From assembly GCA_902497065.1 (NCBI GenBank), contig CABVDH010000003.1:1-64000 (forward strand): a stretch of 64,000 nt of DNA, in the 5' to 3' direction. Shown in pieces: positions 9,517 through 18,954 of this stretch; positions within the stretch are counted from its first letter, which is position 1, and the number at the start of each line of letters is the position of its first letter. Both the position numbers and the translations under genes were made by a program. Under the pieces are notes generated by a model, which saw only the letters and a program-made list of their open reading frames with translations, made no database searches and was not told where the DNA came from. Source of the DNA: an uncultured Collinsella sp. (GTDB lineage Bacteria; Actinomycetota; Coriobacteriia; Coriobacteriales; Coriobacteriaceae).

Positions 9517-10851
9517 ATGAAACCTATCGTCGCCGTCGTCGGACGCCCCAACGTGGGCAAGTCCACGCTCGTTAACCGCCTGGCCCAGACCTCGGACGCC
9601 ATCGTCCATGAGTCCCGCGGCGTCACGCGCGACCGCTCATACCACACGGCCGATTGGAACGGCCGTGAGTTCACCATCGTCGACACGGGCGGTATCGAGC
9701 CGCTCAAGAGCGACGACGTCTTTGCCACGTCCATCCGCGATCAGGCGCTCGCCGCCGCCGAGGAAGCCGCCGTCATCCTGTTTGTGGTCGACGGCCGCAC
9801 CGGAGTCACCGAAGAGGACGAGTCGGTCGCTCGCATGCTCAAGCGCTGCGACAAGCCGGTCTTTCTGTTGGTGAACAAGCTCGATAACCCCGATCGCGAG
9901 AACGACAGCATCTGGGAGTTCTATTCACTTGGCATCGGTGAGCCCACGCCGCTGTCGGCCCTGCACGGACATGGCACGGGCGACCTGCTCGACGACATCG
10001 TGGCCCTGCTCCCCGAGGAAGAGGACGAGGTCGCCAATGAATTCCCCGACGCGCTGAACGTCGCCATCATCGGTCGACCCAACGCCGGTAAGTCCTCGCT
10101 GTTCAACCGCATCCTGGGTGCCGACCGCTCCATCGTGTCGAACATCGCCGGCACCACGCGCGATGCCATCGACACCGTCGTCGAGCGCGACGGCAGGCAC
10201 TACCGTATGGTCGACACCGCGGGCATTCGCAAGAAGAGCACCGTGTACGAGAACATCGAGTACTACTCCATGGTCCGCGGCCTGCGCGCCATCGACCGCG
10301 CCGACGTGGCGCTGCTCGTCGTCGACGCCTCCGTGGGCGTCACCGAGCAGGACCAGAAGGTCATGGGCTTGGCCATCGAGCGCGGCTGCGCCATCGTGGT
10401 GCTGCTCAACAAGTGGGACCTACTCGACGACGACCGCAAGCGCGAGGCCTGCATGGAGACCGTCGACCGCCGTCTGGGCGTCATGGCTCCCTGGGCCCAG
10501 TACCTGCGCATCTCGGCCCTGACCGGCCGCAGCGTCGAGAAGATCTGGGCGATGGTCGACGCCGCTGAGAAGACGCGCTCTCAAAAGATCAGTACCTCGC
10601 GCCTCAACACGTTCCTCACCGACCTGCGCGAGTTCGGTCATACCGTGGTGGACGGCAAGCGCCGCCTACGCATGCACTACGTGACCCAGACGGGCGTCAA
10701 CCCGCCGACGTTTACGTTCTTCGTCAACCACAGCGACCTGGTCAATGACACCTACCAGCGTTACGTGGAGAACCGCATGCGCTCGACCTTCGACTTCGCC
10801 GGTACGCCCATTCGACTCTTCTTTAGGAAGAAGGAGCAAAAGGATGCTTAA
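9517..10851 (+). CDS. der: Ribosome biogenesis GTPase Der (EngA)
   Basis: Double-domain GTPase needed for 50S assembly. The first P-loop GRPNVGKS is at residues 9-16 with DTGG as G3 and NKLD as G4. The second domain has GRPNAGKSS near 188, DTAGIRKKS and NKWD, and a C-terminal KH-like domain follows. ATG 9517 follows AAAGGAGA; the longer reading frame upstream has no Der homology. The length (444 aa) is typical. The stop codon overlaps the start of plsY by eight bases. Confidence 0.97.
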   Translation: MKPIVAVVGRPNVGKSTLVNRLAQTSDAIVHESRGVTRDRSYHTADWNGREFTIVDTGGIEPLKSDDVFATSIRDQALAAAEEAAVILFVVDGRTGVTEEDESVARMLKRCDKPVFLLVNKLDNPDRENDSIWEFYSLGIGEPTPLSALHGHGTGDLLDDIVALLPEEEDEVANEFPDALNVAIIGRPNAGKSSLFNRILGADRSIVSNIAGTTRDAIDTVVERDGRHYRMVDTAGIRKKSTVYENIEYYSMVRGLRAIDRADVALLVVDASVGVTEQDQKVMGLAIERGCAIVVLLNKWDLLDDDRKREACMETVDRRLGVMAPWAQYLRISALTGRSVEKIWAMVDAAEKTRSQKISTSRLNTFLTDLREFGHTVVDGKRRLRMHYVTQTGVNPPTFTFFVNHSDLVNDTYQRYVENRMRSTFDFAGTPIRLFFRKKEQKDA

Positions 10852-11527
10852 TCCGATCCTGCTGACCGCCATCTGCGCCGTGGTCTCGTTCTTTATCGGA
10901 GCGATTCCGTTTGGCCTGATCCTGGGCCGCGTGTTCAACCACACGGACATTCGCAAGGCGGGCTCCGGCAACATCGGCACCACCAACGCCCTGCGCGTAG
11001 CCGGCCCCAAGGTGGCCGCGCTCACGCTGCTGCTCGACTGCCTTAAGGGCGCCGTCTGCGTCCTTATTGCGCGTCCGCTCATCGCGAGCGTGGGCTATGG
11101 CTTCCCTGTGAGCATCATGGCGCCCGGTGCCGCCGGCGACTGGATGCTCGGCGTCATTTGCCTGGCTGCTGTGTGGGGACACATCTTCTCGCCCTACCTT
11201 AACTTCCACGGCGGTAAGGGTATCGCCGTGGGCCTGGGCGTGATCCTTGTCTGGTACTGGCCCATTGGTCTGTCGCTGCTGGGTATGTTTATCGTTGCCG
11301 TCGCCATCACCAAGTTTGTGTCGGTGGGCTCGCTTGCCGCCGCCATTGGTCTTCCCATCGCTGCCTGTGCGGTCTTTCCGTACAGCAGCCTGGGCCTCAA
11401 GTTTTGCATGGCGATGATCGGCATCACCGTAGTGTGGGCCCATCGCGCGAACATCAAAAAGCTCATGACCGGTAAGGAGTCCAAGCTCTCGTTTACCAAG
11501 CGCGTCACCGAACCCGACGATAAGTAG
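10844..11527 (+). CDS. plsY: Glycerol-3-phosphate acyltransferase PlsY
   Basis: Membrane enzyme transferring acyl from acyl-phosphate to glycerol-3-phosphate, the first step of phospholipid synthesis. The motifs GSGNIGTTNALR, FHGGKGIAVGLG and WAHRANIKKL are all present, with about five membrane helices. ATG 10844 lies inside the end of der with AAGGAG at 10831-10836. GpsA, which makes its substrate, is ten bases downstream. Confidence 0.95.
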   Translation: MLNPILLTAICAVVSFFIGAIPFGLILGRVFNHTDIRKAGSGNIGTTNALRVAGPKVAALTLLLDCLKGAVCVLIARPLIASVGYGFPVSIMAPGAAGDWMLGVICLAAVWGHIFSPYLNFHGGKGIAVGLGVILVWYWPIGLSLLGMFIVAVAITKFVSVGSLAAAIGLPIAACAVFPYSSLGLKFCMAMIGITVVWAHRANIKKLMTGKESKLSFTKRVTEPDDK

Positions 11528-11536
11528 GAGAGAGTC

Positions 11537-12544
11537 ATGAATGTTGCGCTGATTGGCTCCGGCTCCTGGGGAACCGCCGTCGCCGGCCTTGCCGCCGCGC
11601 GAGCCGAGCGCGTGACCATGTGGGCCCATAGCGAGCAGACGGCCGCCGGCATTAACGGCGAGCACCGTAATCCCCGCTATCTGGTGGACTACGTGCTGCC
11701 GGAAAACGTTGTCGCCACGACGGACCTGTCCCAGGCGCTCGACGGCGCCGAGGCCATCATCTTTGCCGTGCCCTCCACGCACCTGCGCGACGTCTGCCAC
11801 CAGGCGGCGCCGTTCATCGCGGACGAGACACCGGTTCTGTGCCTCACCAAAGGCATCGAGCCCGAGTCCGGCCTGCTCATGAGCGAGGTCATCGCCAGCG
11901 AGATCGGCAACGAGTCGCGCGTGGCGGCGCTTTCGGGCCCCAACCATGCCGAGGAAATCTGCCGCGGCAGGCTTTCGGCCGCCGTCATCGCCAGTAAAGA
12001 CCAGCAGGTAGGGGAGACCTTTAAGGAGCTGTTGCTTTCCACGGCCTTCCGCATCTACCTGTCGCAGGACATGACTGGCGTCGAGGTCTGCGGCGCCATG
12101 AAAAACGTCATCGCCATCGTGTGCGGCATCTCCGCCGGCTCGGGCGCGGGCGACAACACGCTAGCCCTCATCATGACACGCGGTCTGGCCGAGATCAGCC
12201 GCCTGGTGCACGCCCGCGGCGGTCAAGCCATGACTTGCATGGGGCTTGCCGGCATGGGCGACCTTATCGCCACCTGCACTTCGGAGCATTCGCGCAACCG
12301 CACCTTTGGCTACGAGTTCGCTCATGGTGTGTCGCTCGACGAGTACCAGGCCCGCACGCATATGGTGGTCGAAGGTGCCGTCGCGGCCCGCAGCGTCAGC
12401 GAGCTCGCCCGTTCACTGGGCGTAGACATTCCGCTCACCTTTGCCGTGGAGCAAACACTCTACAACGGTGTTACTTTGGATAGGGCGCTCGAGATTCTCA
12501 CCGACCGCGTCCCCTCTCAAGAGTTCTACGGACTCGCCGACTAG
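11537..12544 (+). CDS. gpsA: NAD(P)-dependent glycerol-3-phosphate dehydrogenase
   Basis: Reduces dihydroxyacetone phosphate to sn-glycerol-3-phosphate for lipid synthesis. The Rossmann motif GSGSWGTA is at residues 7-14. CLTKGIEP, ALSGPNHAEEI, the catalytic-lysine region CGAMKNVIAIVCGI and TCTSEHSRNRTFG are diagnostic. Length (335 aa) and context after plsY agree. Confidence 0.96.
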   Translation: MNVALIGSGSWGTAVAGLAAARAERVTMWAHSEQTAAGINGEHRNPRYLVDYVLPENVVATTDLSQALDGAEAIIFAVPSTHLRDVCHQAAPFIADETPVLCLTKGIEPESGLLMSEVIASEIGNESRVAALSGPNHAEEICRGRLSAAVIASKDQQVGETFKELLLSTAFRIYLSQDMTGVEVCGAMKNVIAIVCGISAGSGAGDNTLALIMTRGLAEISRLVHARGGQAMTCMGLAGMGDLIATCTSEHSRNRTFGYEFAHGVSLDEYQARTHMVVEGAVAARSVSELARSLGVDIPLTFAVEQTLYNGVTLDRALEILTDRVPSQEFYGLAD

Positions 12545-12562
12545 CGCAGAAAGGCTACTACC

Positions 12563-13234
12563 ATGGGTTCCATCAAAATCGCTCCGTCCATCCTTTCGGC
12601 CGATATGGCTAACCTCAAGGGCGACCTCGACAAGATCGCCGGTGCCGACTACGTGCACTTCGACGTCATGGACGGTCACTTTACCGGCAACCTGACCTTT
12701 GGCGTTGACATCCTTAAGGCCGTCAAGCGTTCCACCGACGTGCCGGTCGACGCGCACCTGATGGTGTCGAACCCCGACGAGACGGTCGATTGGTACGCCG
12801 ACGCCGGCGCCGATATGATCACCGTGCATTACGAGGCTTCCACGCACCTGCACCGCACGCTCACCCATCTGCAGCAGCGCGGCGTCAAGGCCGGCGTGGT
12901 GCTTAACCCCGCCACCCCTGTCTGCGTGCTCGAGAGCATCATCGACGTCGTCGATATGGTGCTGCTGATGAGCGTGAACCCTGGCTTTGGCGGCCAGAGC
13001 TTTATCCCCGGTACCATCGCCAAACTGCACGAGCTCAAGGCCATGTGTGAGCGCCACGGCGTTTCGCCCCTCATCGAGGTCGATGGCGGTATCTCTTCCA
13101 AGAACATCGCCGAGGTCGTTAAGGCTGGCGCCAACGTGCTCGTAGCAGGCTCCGCCGTATTTAAGTCCGAAGATCCCGCTGCCGAGGTTGCGCTGCTGCA
13201 GAAGCTGGGCAATGAGGCCGCACAGGAGGCATAA
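12563..13234 (+). CDS. rpe: Ribulose-phosphate 3-epimerase
   Basis: Interconverts ribulose-5-phosphate and xylulose-5-phosphate in the pentose phosphate pathway. TIM-barrel motifs are clear: IAPSILSADMANL, HFDVMDGHF, VDAHLMV, LMSVNPGFGGQSF and EVDGGISSKN, with the metal-binding His and Asp residues in place. Normal length of 223 aa. Confidence 0.96.
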   Translation: MGSIKIAPSILSADMANLKGDLDKIAGADYVHFDVMDGHFTGNLTFGVDILKAVKRSTDVPVDAHLMVSNPDETVDWYADAGADMITVHYEASTHLHRTLTHLQQRGVKAGVVLNPATPVCVLESIIDVVDMVLLMSVNPGFGGQSFIPGTIAKLHELKAMCERHGVSPLIEVDGGISSKNIAEVVKAGANVLVAGSAVFKSEDPAAEVALLQKLGNEAAQEA

Positions 13235-13240
13235 ATCCTT

Positions 13241-14419
13241 ATGACCGCAGGTCAAAACCGCATACCCGTGAATCTTGACTATGCCGCCTCGACGCCCATG
13301 CGCGCCGAGGCGCTCCTTGCCCAGCGCGAATATGACGACAGCGAGCTCGCCGGCGTCAACCCCAACTCGCTGCATTCGCTCGGCCGCAAGGCCGCCGCGC
13401 GCCTGGAGGTGGCACGTCGCGAGATTGCTCGCAGCTTTGGCGCGCGCGTTCGCCCGTCCGAGATCATCCTTACCAACGGCGGCACCGAGGCCAACCAGCT
13501 GGCGCTGCTCGGTCTTGCCGAGGGCGCTCGTCAGCGCGATCGAAAGCGCGATCGTGTAATCGTTTCGGCCATCGAGCACGATTCAATTCTGGACAACCTA
13601 CCGCTGCTGCGCGCCGCCGGCTTTACCGTCGACCTGGTGCAACCCTGCCGTGCAGGCTACATTGAGCCTGCCACGCTCACGGAGCTGCTCGGCGACGACG
13701 TGGCGCACGTGAGCATTATGGTCGCCAACAACGAAACCGGCGTGGTACAGCCCATCCGCGAGCTGGCCGCCGCCGCACATGCTGCCGGCGCCTTGTTTCA
13801 TACCGATGCCATCCAGGGCTACTTGCATATTCCGCTCGATGTCACCGAGCTGGGCGTCGATGCCATGACCGTTGCCGCGCACAAGATCGGCGGCCCTGTG
13901 GCATCCGGCGCGCTCTACCTTAAGAACCGCACGCCGCTGCGTCCGCGCATCTTTGGCGGTGGACAGGAAGCAGGACGTCGCGCCGGCACACAGGACCTGC
14001 GCACGCAGCTGGCTTTTGCCGCTGCCGCCTCGTCTCTGGCGCCCCATGTGGCCCAGGAGCGCGCGACGCTGCAGGCCCTGTCCGATAAACTCTACACCAC
14101 GCTTACAGCCCATCCTCGCATTCACGCCACGATGGGCGACTACGCGCAGACAGATCGTCTGCCGGGTATGGTTTCGATCTACGTCGACGGCATGGACTCC
14201 GAGGAGCTCATCATCAAGCTCGATGCCGCCGGCTTTGAGGTTTCGGCCGGATCGGCTTGCTCGAGCGGCAGCATGGACCCGAGCCACGTGCTCAGCGCCA
14301 TGGGCATTGGTCGCGAGCAGGCGCTGGGCGCACTGCGCATTTCCTTCGATGACCGCGTGAATCCGAGCGATCTGGACGACTTTGCCCAGACGCTGCTCTC
14401 GATCGTAGGCGCCGCATGA
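13241..14419 (+). CDS. Cysteine desulfurase (NifS/IscS-like, class V aminotransferase)
   Basis: PLP enzyme that removes sulfur from cysteine for Fe-S clusters or tRNA thiolation. The N-terminus has the family motif NLDYAASTPMR. The PLP lysine is K215 (AAHKIGG) and the persulfide cysteine is C340 in a SACSSG loop. No IscU-like scaffold gene is adjacent, so the specific sulfur acceptor is unknown. Its stop codon overlaps the next start (ATGA). Confidence 0.92.
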   Translation: MTAGQNRIPVNLDYAASTPMRAEALLAQREYDDSELAGVNPNSLHSLGRKAAARLEVARREIARSFGARVRPSEIILTNGGTEANQLALLGLAEGARQRDRKRDRVIVSAIEHDSILDNLPLLRAAGFTVDLVQPCRAGYIEPATLTELLGDDVAHVSIMVANNETGVVQPIRELAAAAHAAGALFHTDAIQGYLHIPLDVTELGVDAMTVAAHKIGGPVASGALYLKNRTPLRPRIFGGGQEAGRRAGTQDLRTQLAFAAAASSLAPHVAQERATLQALSDKLYTTLTAHPRIHATMGDYAQTDRLPGMVSIYVDGMDSEELIIKLDAAGFEVSAGSACSSGSMDPSHVLSAMGIGREQALGALRISFDDRVNPSDLDDFAQTLLSIVGAA

Positions 14420-15225
14420 TCGTCTCCGAGCTTGAACGTGCGCTGTTGGCGCGCTACCCCAAGGCGGACGCCGAGGGCTGGGATCATGTTGGGCTATCTG
14501 TGGGCGACCCTGCCGCCGAGATTACCGGCGTGGCCTGCGCACTTGACGCGACCGAGGCCAACGTGCACCGCGCTCTCGAGGCCGGCGCCAACGTGCTGCT
14601 GGCGCATCATCCCATCTACATCAAAGCGCCCGAGGCCTTTTGTCCGGCCGATTCCGCGCGTCCCCAGTGCAGCGCTGCGCTGTACGAGGCGGCTCGTTGC
14701 GGCGTGAGTATCATCTCGCTTCACACCAACCTGGATCGCTCGCACGAAGCGCGCGTTCGCCTGAGCGAGTTGCTAGGCGCTGAGCCCATGAGCTCGCTAG
14801 AGCACGTGGACGACCCCGAGGCCTGCGGCCTGGGTGCGCTTACGACACTTAATGACCCCTGCAATCTGCGTGATCTCGCCACCCGTGCCGCCACGGCCTT
14901 TGGCAGCGACCCGCGCGTATGGGGCGAGGCAGATCGCCCGTGCCGCACCGTCGCCATTTTGGGCGGCTCCCTCGGCGATTTTGGTGAGCTTGCCATCGCC
15001 GCGGGCGCAGATGTTATTGTGACGGGCGAGGCGGGCTACCACGTGGCGCAGGACCTTGCCTTGCGCGGCCTGAGCGTAATTCTGCTCGGGCACGACCGCT
15101 CCGAGGAGCCGTTCGTGGATATCTTGATGAACTCTGCAGTTGACGCCGGGGTCGACCCCCGACATACGATTAAAATACTGAACCCTTGCCAATGGTGGAC
15201 TGTGACAAAAGGAGAGAACTTATGA
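14416..15225 (+). CDS. NIF3-like dinuclear metal centre protein (YqfO/YbgI family)
   Basis: Hexameric ring protein with a two-metal site; some members act as GTP cyclohydrolase-like or regulatory proteins, but the role is mostly unknown. The metal motifs LLAHHPIYIKAP, LHTNLDRSHE and the late GHDRSEEP are present. The 269-aa form lacks the inserted CutA-like domain seen in Bacillus YqfO. It overlaps the gene before and the gene after by ATGA junctions. Confidence 0.9.
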   Translation: MIVSELERALLARYPKADAEGWDHVGLSVGDPAAEITGVACALDATEANVHRALEAGANVLLAHHPIYIKAPEAFCPADSARPQCSAALYEAARCGVSIISLHTNLDRSHEARVRLSELLGAEPMSSLEHVDDPEACGLGALTTLNDPCNLRDLATRAATAFGSDPRVWGEADRPCRTVAILGGSLGDFGELAIAAGADVIVTGEAGYHVAQDLALRGLSVILLGHDRSEEPFVDILMNSAVDAGVDPRHTIKILNPCQWWTVTKGENL

Positions 15226-15941
15226 GCGCCGGCGCTACGCTACTCAAGCTGCAACAGATCGATTTGGAGCTCGCCCGCAACAAGAGCGAACTTGCCAATA
15301 TGCCGGAGCTCAAGGAGCTCGCTTCCAAGCGCAAGACCTATGTGAAGCTCAAGTCCGAGATGACCAAGCTCTACGCCCAGCGCAAGGATCTGGACATTGA
15401 GCTCGACGACCTCAACACCACCGAGATCCAGACCAATAACGCCATCGAGGCTGCCAAGAAGCGTCACGTCGATGGCTCTGATTACCGCGAAGTGCAGGAC
15501 CTGGAGAACGAGCTTGCCACCCTGGCAAAGCGTCTGGACAAGATCGAGCACACCCGCAAGGATGTCGTTGTCGCCCATAAGGAGGCGCTCGACCGAGAGG
15601 CTCGCGCTCAGGCTATCATCGCCAAATTCGAGGAGGGTGTGAAGGCCGACACCAAGGCCGCCCGCGCCAAGGCCGCCGACCTGCAGGCTCAGATCGACGC
15701 TGCCACCAAGGAGCGCACCGCGCTTGCCGCCACGCTGCCGACCGACGTGCTCACCGACTACGAGCGTCTGCTCAAGCAGTTCCGCGGCCTGGCCGTCGAG
15801 ACTATCAAGGGCAACATCCCCACCGTCTGCCACACCGCGCTGCAGGCATCGTCCATGAGCGACCTCAACCACGACGGCAACGAAATTACGCACTGCCCGT
15901 ACTGCCACCGCCTGCTGGTGCTCCCGAGCAAGGAAGCCTAA
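15222..15941 (+). CDS. Coiled-coil zinc-ribbon protein (C4-type, DUF164 family)
   Basis: Long antiparallel coiled coil (residues about 5-175) followed by a C-terminal zinc ribbon with VCHTAL and HCPYCHRLL. Homologues in other bacteria are described as nucleic-acid or ribosome associated, but no enzymatic role is established. ATG 15222 has GGAGAG 7 bases upstream and overlaps the NIF3-like stop codon; the NIF3 and DUF164 genes are commonly adjacent. Confidence 0.88.
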   Translation: MSAGATLLKLQQIDLELARNKSELANMPELKELASKRKTYVKLKSEMTKLYAQRKDLDIELDDLNTTEIQTNNAIEAAKKRHVDGSDYREVQDLENELATLAKRLDKIEHTRKDVVVAHKEALDREARAQAIIAKFEEGVKADTKAARAKAADLQAQIDAATKERTALAATLPTDVLTDYERLLKQFRGLAVETIKGNIPTVCHTALQASSMSDLNHDGNEITHCPYCHRLLVLPSKEA

Positions 15942-17159
15942 ATGATGTCGGCGGCATCCAACAATTCAATGCAACTTGAGGGAAAAACGATCCTGCTGGG
16001 CATTACCGGCGGGATCGCCGCCTATAAGTCGTGCAATATCGTGCGCCTGCTGCAAAAGCGCGGCGCGCGCGTCAAGGTCGTTATGAGCGAGCATGCCACC
16101 GAGTTTGTGGGGCCGCTCACCTTCCGCGCGCTCACCAATGAGCCGGTCGCGGTGGGCCTGTTCGACGACCCTTCCGACCCCATCCACCACATTTCGCTCG
16201 CGCAGGAACCCGACCTGGTGGTCGTGGCGCCCGCGACGGCCAATATCATCGCCAAGATGGCCAACGGCATCGCCGATGACCTCATCTCCACCACGCTGCT
16301 TGCCACGCCTCGACCCATCGTGATCGCACCCGCTATGAACAACGGCATGTGGAAGGCACCGGCGACGCAGGCCAACATGGCCACGTTGCGCGACCGTGGC
16401 GTCCATGTGGTGGGACCCGGCAGCGGCTATCTTGCCTGCGGCGACGTTGATACGGGACGCATGAGCGAGCCCGAGGACATCGTCGAGGCCATCTGCGAGG
16501 TGCTCAATCCCGTGCCCCAAGACCTTGCAGGCAAGCGCATCGTGATTACTGCCGGCCCTACGCACGAACCGATCGACCCCGTGCGCTTCATTGGCAACCG
16601 TTCTTCGGGCAAGATGGGTATCGCCCTGGCGGGGGAGGCCGTACGCCGCGGCGCTGCGGTCACGCTCGTGCTGGGACCGACGTCGCTCGATGTTCCCCGC
16701 GGCGTGGAGTGCGTGCGCGTGCAAACCGCCGCAGATATGCTGCAGGCCGCATCAAACGCCTTCCAGACGGCCGATGCGGCCATTTGCGCAGCCGCCGTTG
16801 CCGACTACACCCCCGTATCCCCTGCGGACCACAAGCTCAAAAAGGCCAACGAGCGCCTTGATCGCATCGAGCTTGTCGAAACGGTCGATATCTTGGCCGA
16901 GCTTTCGCGCCAAAAGGGGGGGCGGTGCGTGATCGGCTTTGCGGCCGAGACCGATAACGTCGTGGAGTACGCGCAGCGAAAGCTCGCCCGCAAGGGTTGC
17001 GATGCCATTATCGCCAACGATGTCTCGCGCGCCGATTCGGGATTTGGAACCGATACCAACAAGGCGTGGATCGTGAGTACAGCGGGCACGCAAGAACTTC
17101 CCGTGCTAACAAAACCCCAGCTCGCAGATACAATTTTGGACTTGCTTCAAAATTTGTAA
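15942..17159 (+). CDS. coaBC: Bifunctional phosphopantothenoylcysteine decarboxylase/synthetase
   Basis: Two steps of coenzyme A synthesis. The N-terminal flavin CoaC domain has GITGGIAAYKS, HISLAQEPD and APAMNNGMW. The C-terminal CoaB domain begins with ITAGPTHEPIDPVR followed by GNRSSGKMG, and has the KLKK motif near 290. It starts directly after the zinc-ribbon gene; ATG 15942 and ATG 15945 are adjacent candidates, and 15969 is possible. It is the last gene of the long plus-strand run. Confidence 0.95.
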   Translation: MMSAASNNSMQLEGKTILLGITGGIAAYKSCNIVRLLQKRGARVKVVMSEHATEFVGPLTFRALTNEPVAVGLFDDPSDPIHHISLAQEPDLVVVAPATANIIAKMANGIADDLISTTLLATPRPIVIAPAMNNGMWKAPATQANMATLRDRGVHVVGPGSGYLACGDVDTGRMSEPEDIVEAICEVLNPVPQDLAGKRIVITAGPTHEPIDPVRFIGNRSSGKMGIALAGEAVRRGAAVTLVLGPTSLDVPRGVECVRVQTAADMLQAASNAFQTADAAICAAAVADYTPVSPADHKLKKANERLDRIELVETVDILAELSRQKGGRCVIGFAAETDNVVEYAQRKLARKGCDAIIANDVSRADSGFGTDTNKAWIVSTAGTQELPVLTKPQLADTILDLLQNL

Positions 17160-17167
17160 AAAAGTTC

Positions 17168-17197
17168 TTGCACAAGGACAAAGTTTCGGGTTAATAT
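17168..17197 (+). promoter_or_regulatory. Sigma70-type promoter of the tRNA-Pro gene
   Basis: TTGCAC at 17168-17173 and TAATAT at 17192-17197, separated by 18 bases, about 43 bases upstream of the mature tRNA. Confidence 0.65.
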
Positions 17198-17239
17198 ACT
17201 TTCTGTTGCGAGCGAGAGCAGAGCAACAAACAAAAGCTT

Positions 17240-17316
<77 letters not shown>

Positions 17317-17326
17317 GAAGTTTGCA

Positions 17327-17355
17327 GGTCAGGCACCTAGTGCCTGACCTTTTTT
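17327..17355 (+). terminator. Terminator of the tRNA-Pro transcript
   Basis: Perfect 9-bp stem (17327-17335 with 17341-17349), loop CCTAG, and a six-T tract. Confidence 0.9.
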
Positions 17356-17780
17356 GTTTAAAAATCAATTGCTTAATTTTGATTAAGCAACAGGATGTCG
17401 AAAATCTACCTACGCGATAATCGCCTTTTGCGGCTACTTGTGTGTTATGCAGGTACATGAGCCGAGCTATTAACGCGATATGAGTTTACATATGCGTAGC
17501 TGGTACACGCCGAGAACGGGCGGCATTTATCGAGGCGATTCACACAGATATAACGACTGTAACGAACAAGCGTGTCGCTGTATTTATTCCAGTGGTTCAC
17601 TTGATCGGTGGACAAGTTGGCTGTTGCAACGAAACGCCAAGCAGGATGGGCTCCATACGAGGATGCCGCAGCGGTAATGGCGGGAGAGTTCGGCTGGCGC
17701 TCTGAGAGCCGCTGTGTGACCCCATTTCTACTCAAACCGATAACTATGCCTCAAGACGAGAATCGTTCGTTTGGTTGCCA
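17356..17780. other. Intergenic stretch without a recognisable gene
   Basis: Lower-GC sequence after the tRNA terminator. A minus-strand frame at 17445-17735 (96 codons, TTG start) is open but resembles no family I know and has weak coding character. I see no attachment-site duplication of the tRNA 3' end here. Confidence 0.5.
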
Positions 17781-17818
17781 AATGAAAAGCCCGCGCAGAA
17801 TCGCACGGGCTTTTCATT
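17781..17818 (-). terminator. Terminator behind the DUF6273 fragment
   Basis: Perfect 13-bp inverted repeat (17781-17793 with 17806-17818) that ends in TTTTCATT on the minus strand, 15 bases after the fragment's stop codon. The symmetric A/T ends allow bidirectional use. Confidence 0.8.
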
Positions 17819-17832
17819 GGTTGCAGATGAGG

Positions 17833-18330
17833 CTAAAAGCAGAAGGCGGGGAACACGCAGTAGATGTTCGTCGCGCTGTAGTAGTCATAGCGGCCGTTGC
17901 TGTGGACACAGCGGAAGGACGCGGAGTTACTCGGATGCACGGAGCGAGTCCAGTGATAGCTGCTCGACGAAGCACTGGAATAGTTCGACGTTGTCACGCC
18001 CTTGGATTTGTAGTACTCGTACTGGGCGCCGTCAGACTGGAGGTCACCGTAGACTTCAGTCATCGAGAGCAGGAAGACCTTGTCAGTCGTGGCCGAGGGG
18101 GTGCCTGCCTTGCCGCCGCCCAGGTTGTCGGTCATCTTCGTGACGGACTTCACCTTGGACTGGAGTTCGCAAGGCAAAAGCGACCAGAGGTCGCCGGTAT
18201 TGAGGCGGCCGCGGAGTTCGGACTTCTCCCAGCCGCCGGCGTGCGTGTTCGTGGCGTTTATTCTCTGTAGGGCCAGGGCATTGTTGGTCGCCTCGAACGT
18301 AAGCCCCGCCTTGCCTGAGCCATCAGCAAA
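17833..18330 (-). pseudogene. C-terminal fragment of a DUF6273-type surface protein
   Basis: The frame ends with the typical features of the DUF6273 lectin-like module: GDLWSLLP, a serine-rich YHWTRSVHPSNSASFRCV stretch and the final VFPAFCF. Such modules usually form the end of long secreted proteins with Ig-like repeats, of which nothing remains upstream. Homology stops around 18330, next to a plus-strand remnant that also lacks its 5' end, so this is probably a deletion junction. A start codon exists at 18402, but the residues it adds are not DUF6273-like and there is no signal peptide. Confidence 0.65.
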
Positions 18331-18336
18331 AATTAA

Positions 18337-18507
18337 GATAAGACCGTGTATGACCAATATGAACTTGAGCATATTCCGTCCGTATTCATACTGGATGATC
18401 AAGGAAACATCATCGGCTTATCCGAAGGAGAGGAAGAACCTCTTGCCTTATTAAAGAAATACGCCAAATACAACGGATATAAAGCGGAAGGAGGCGACAT
18501 CGAGTAA
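18337..18507 (+). pseudogene. C-terminal remnant of a thioredoxin-fold protein
   Basis: An open frame of 56 residues with no start codon context contains IPSVFILDDQGNIIG, a pattern of the last strands of TlpA/thioredoxin-like proteins (cis-Pro followed by FILD..G.I). The CxxC half is missing; the sequence breaks at about 18335, where the oppositely oriented DUF6273 fragment also breaks. Together with the broken secreted peptide downstream it could derive from a bacteriocin accessory protein, but that is inference from position only. Confidence 0.45.
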
Positions 18508-18536
18508 CTATCAAAGGCCAGATTAAGGAGCCAGCC

Positions 18537-18942
18537 ATGAAGAAATGCCCGCCCTCCATCGTCTCAGCAGCTCTTTGCCTCTCCCTTGTCATGACACCAT
18601 TTGTACCCGTTGCGGCAGCCTATGCCGACAAGGGATCTCCCGCCGAGAGCAGCGATATCTACGTCTGAGTCAACTACGACGAAAATTACGATATATCCCT
18701 TTTTTGAGCGCGGGCGCTGCATGGATTCATATTCCAAGGCGTGGTGCGATTCTCACGGATCTGCAAATAACCGCCCCGTCCCTCACAAGGTCAAGCTGAA
18801 CGCGAAGGAGGAGGCTTGCCTGCGCGATCTCTAGCTTGCTGGCACCGCTGAAGTTATCGCCGGTCTCGTGGCAACCGGTCCTGGCGGCGGCTTTTTTGCA
18901 ACCGCAATGACATCGTACCGACTTTCCACTTGCATGTTCTGA
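18537..18942 (+). pseudogene. Broken small secreted peptide gene (bacteriocin-like)
   Basis: AAGGAG at 18525-18530 precedes ATG 18537. The first 43 codons encode a clear signal peptide: MKKC start, hydrophobic core, cleavage-like AAAYADK. Three lesions follow: TGA at 18666, a frame change at the T6 run 18700-18705, and TAG at 18832. Reading through them gives about 90 more residues with several cysteines and a glycine-rich hydrophobic end (VATGPGGGFFATAM). A secreted peptide beside a small membrane protein and an ABC transporter suggests an inactivated bacteriocin; I know no family match. Confidence 0.5.
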
Positions 18943-18954
18943 AAGGAAGTTGCC

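Noticed and set aside
17445..17735. Possible 96-codon minus-strand gene after tRNA-Pro
   Set aside because: TTG start, no convincing ribosome site, no known motif; kept only as a note in the intergenic entry.
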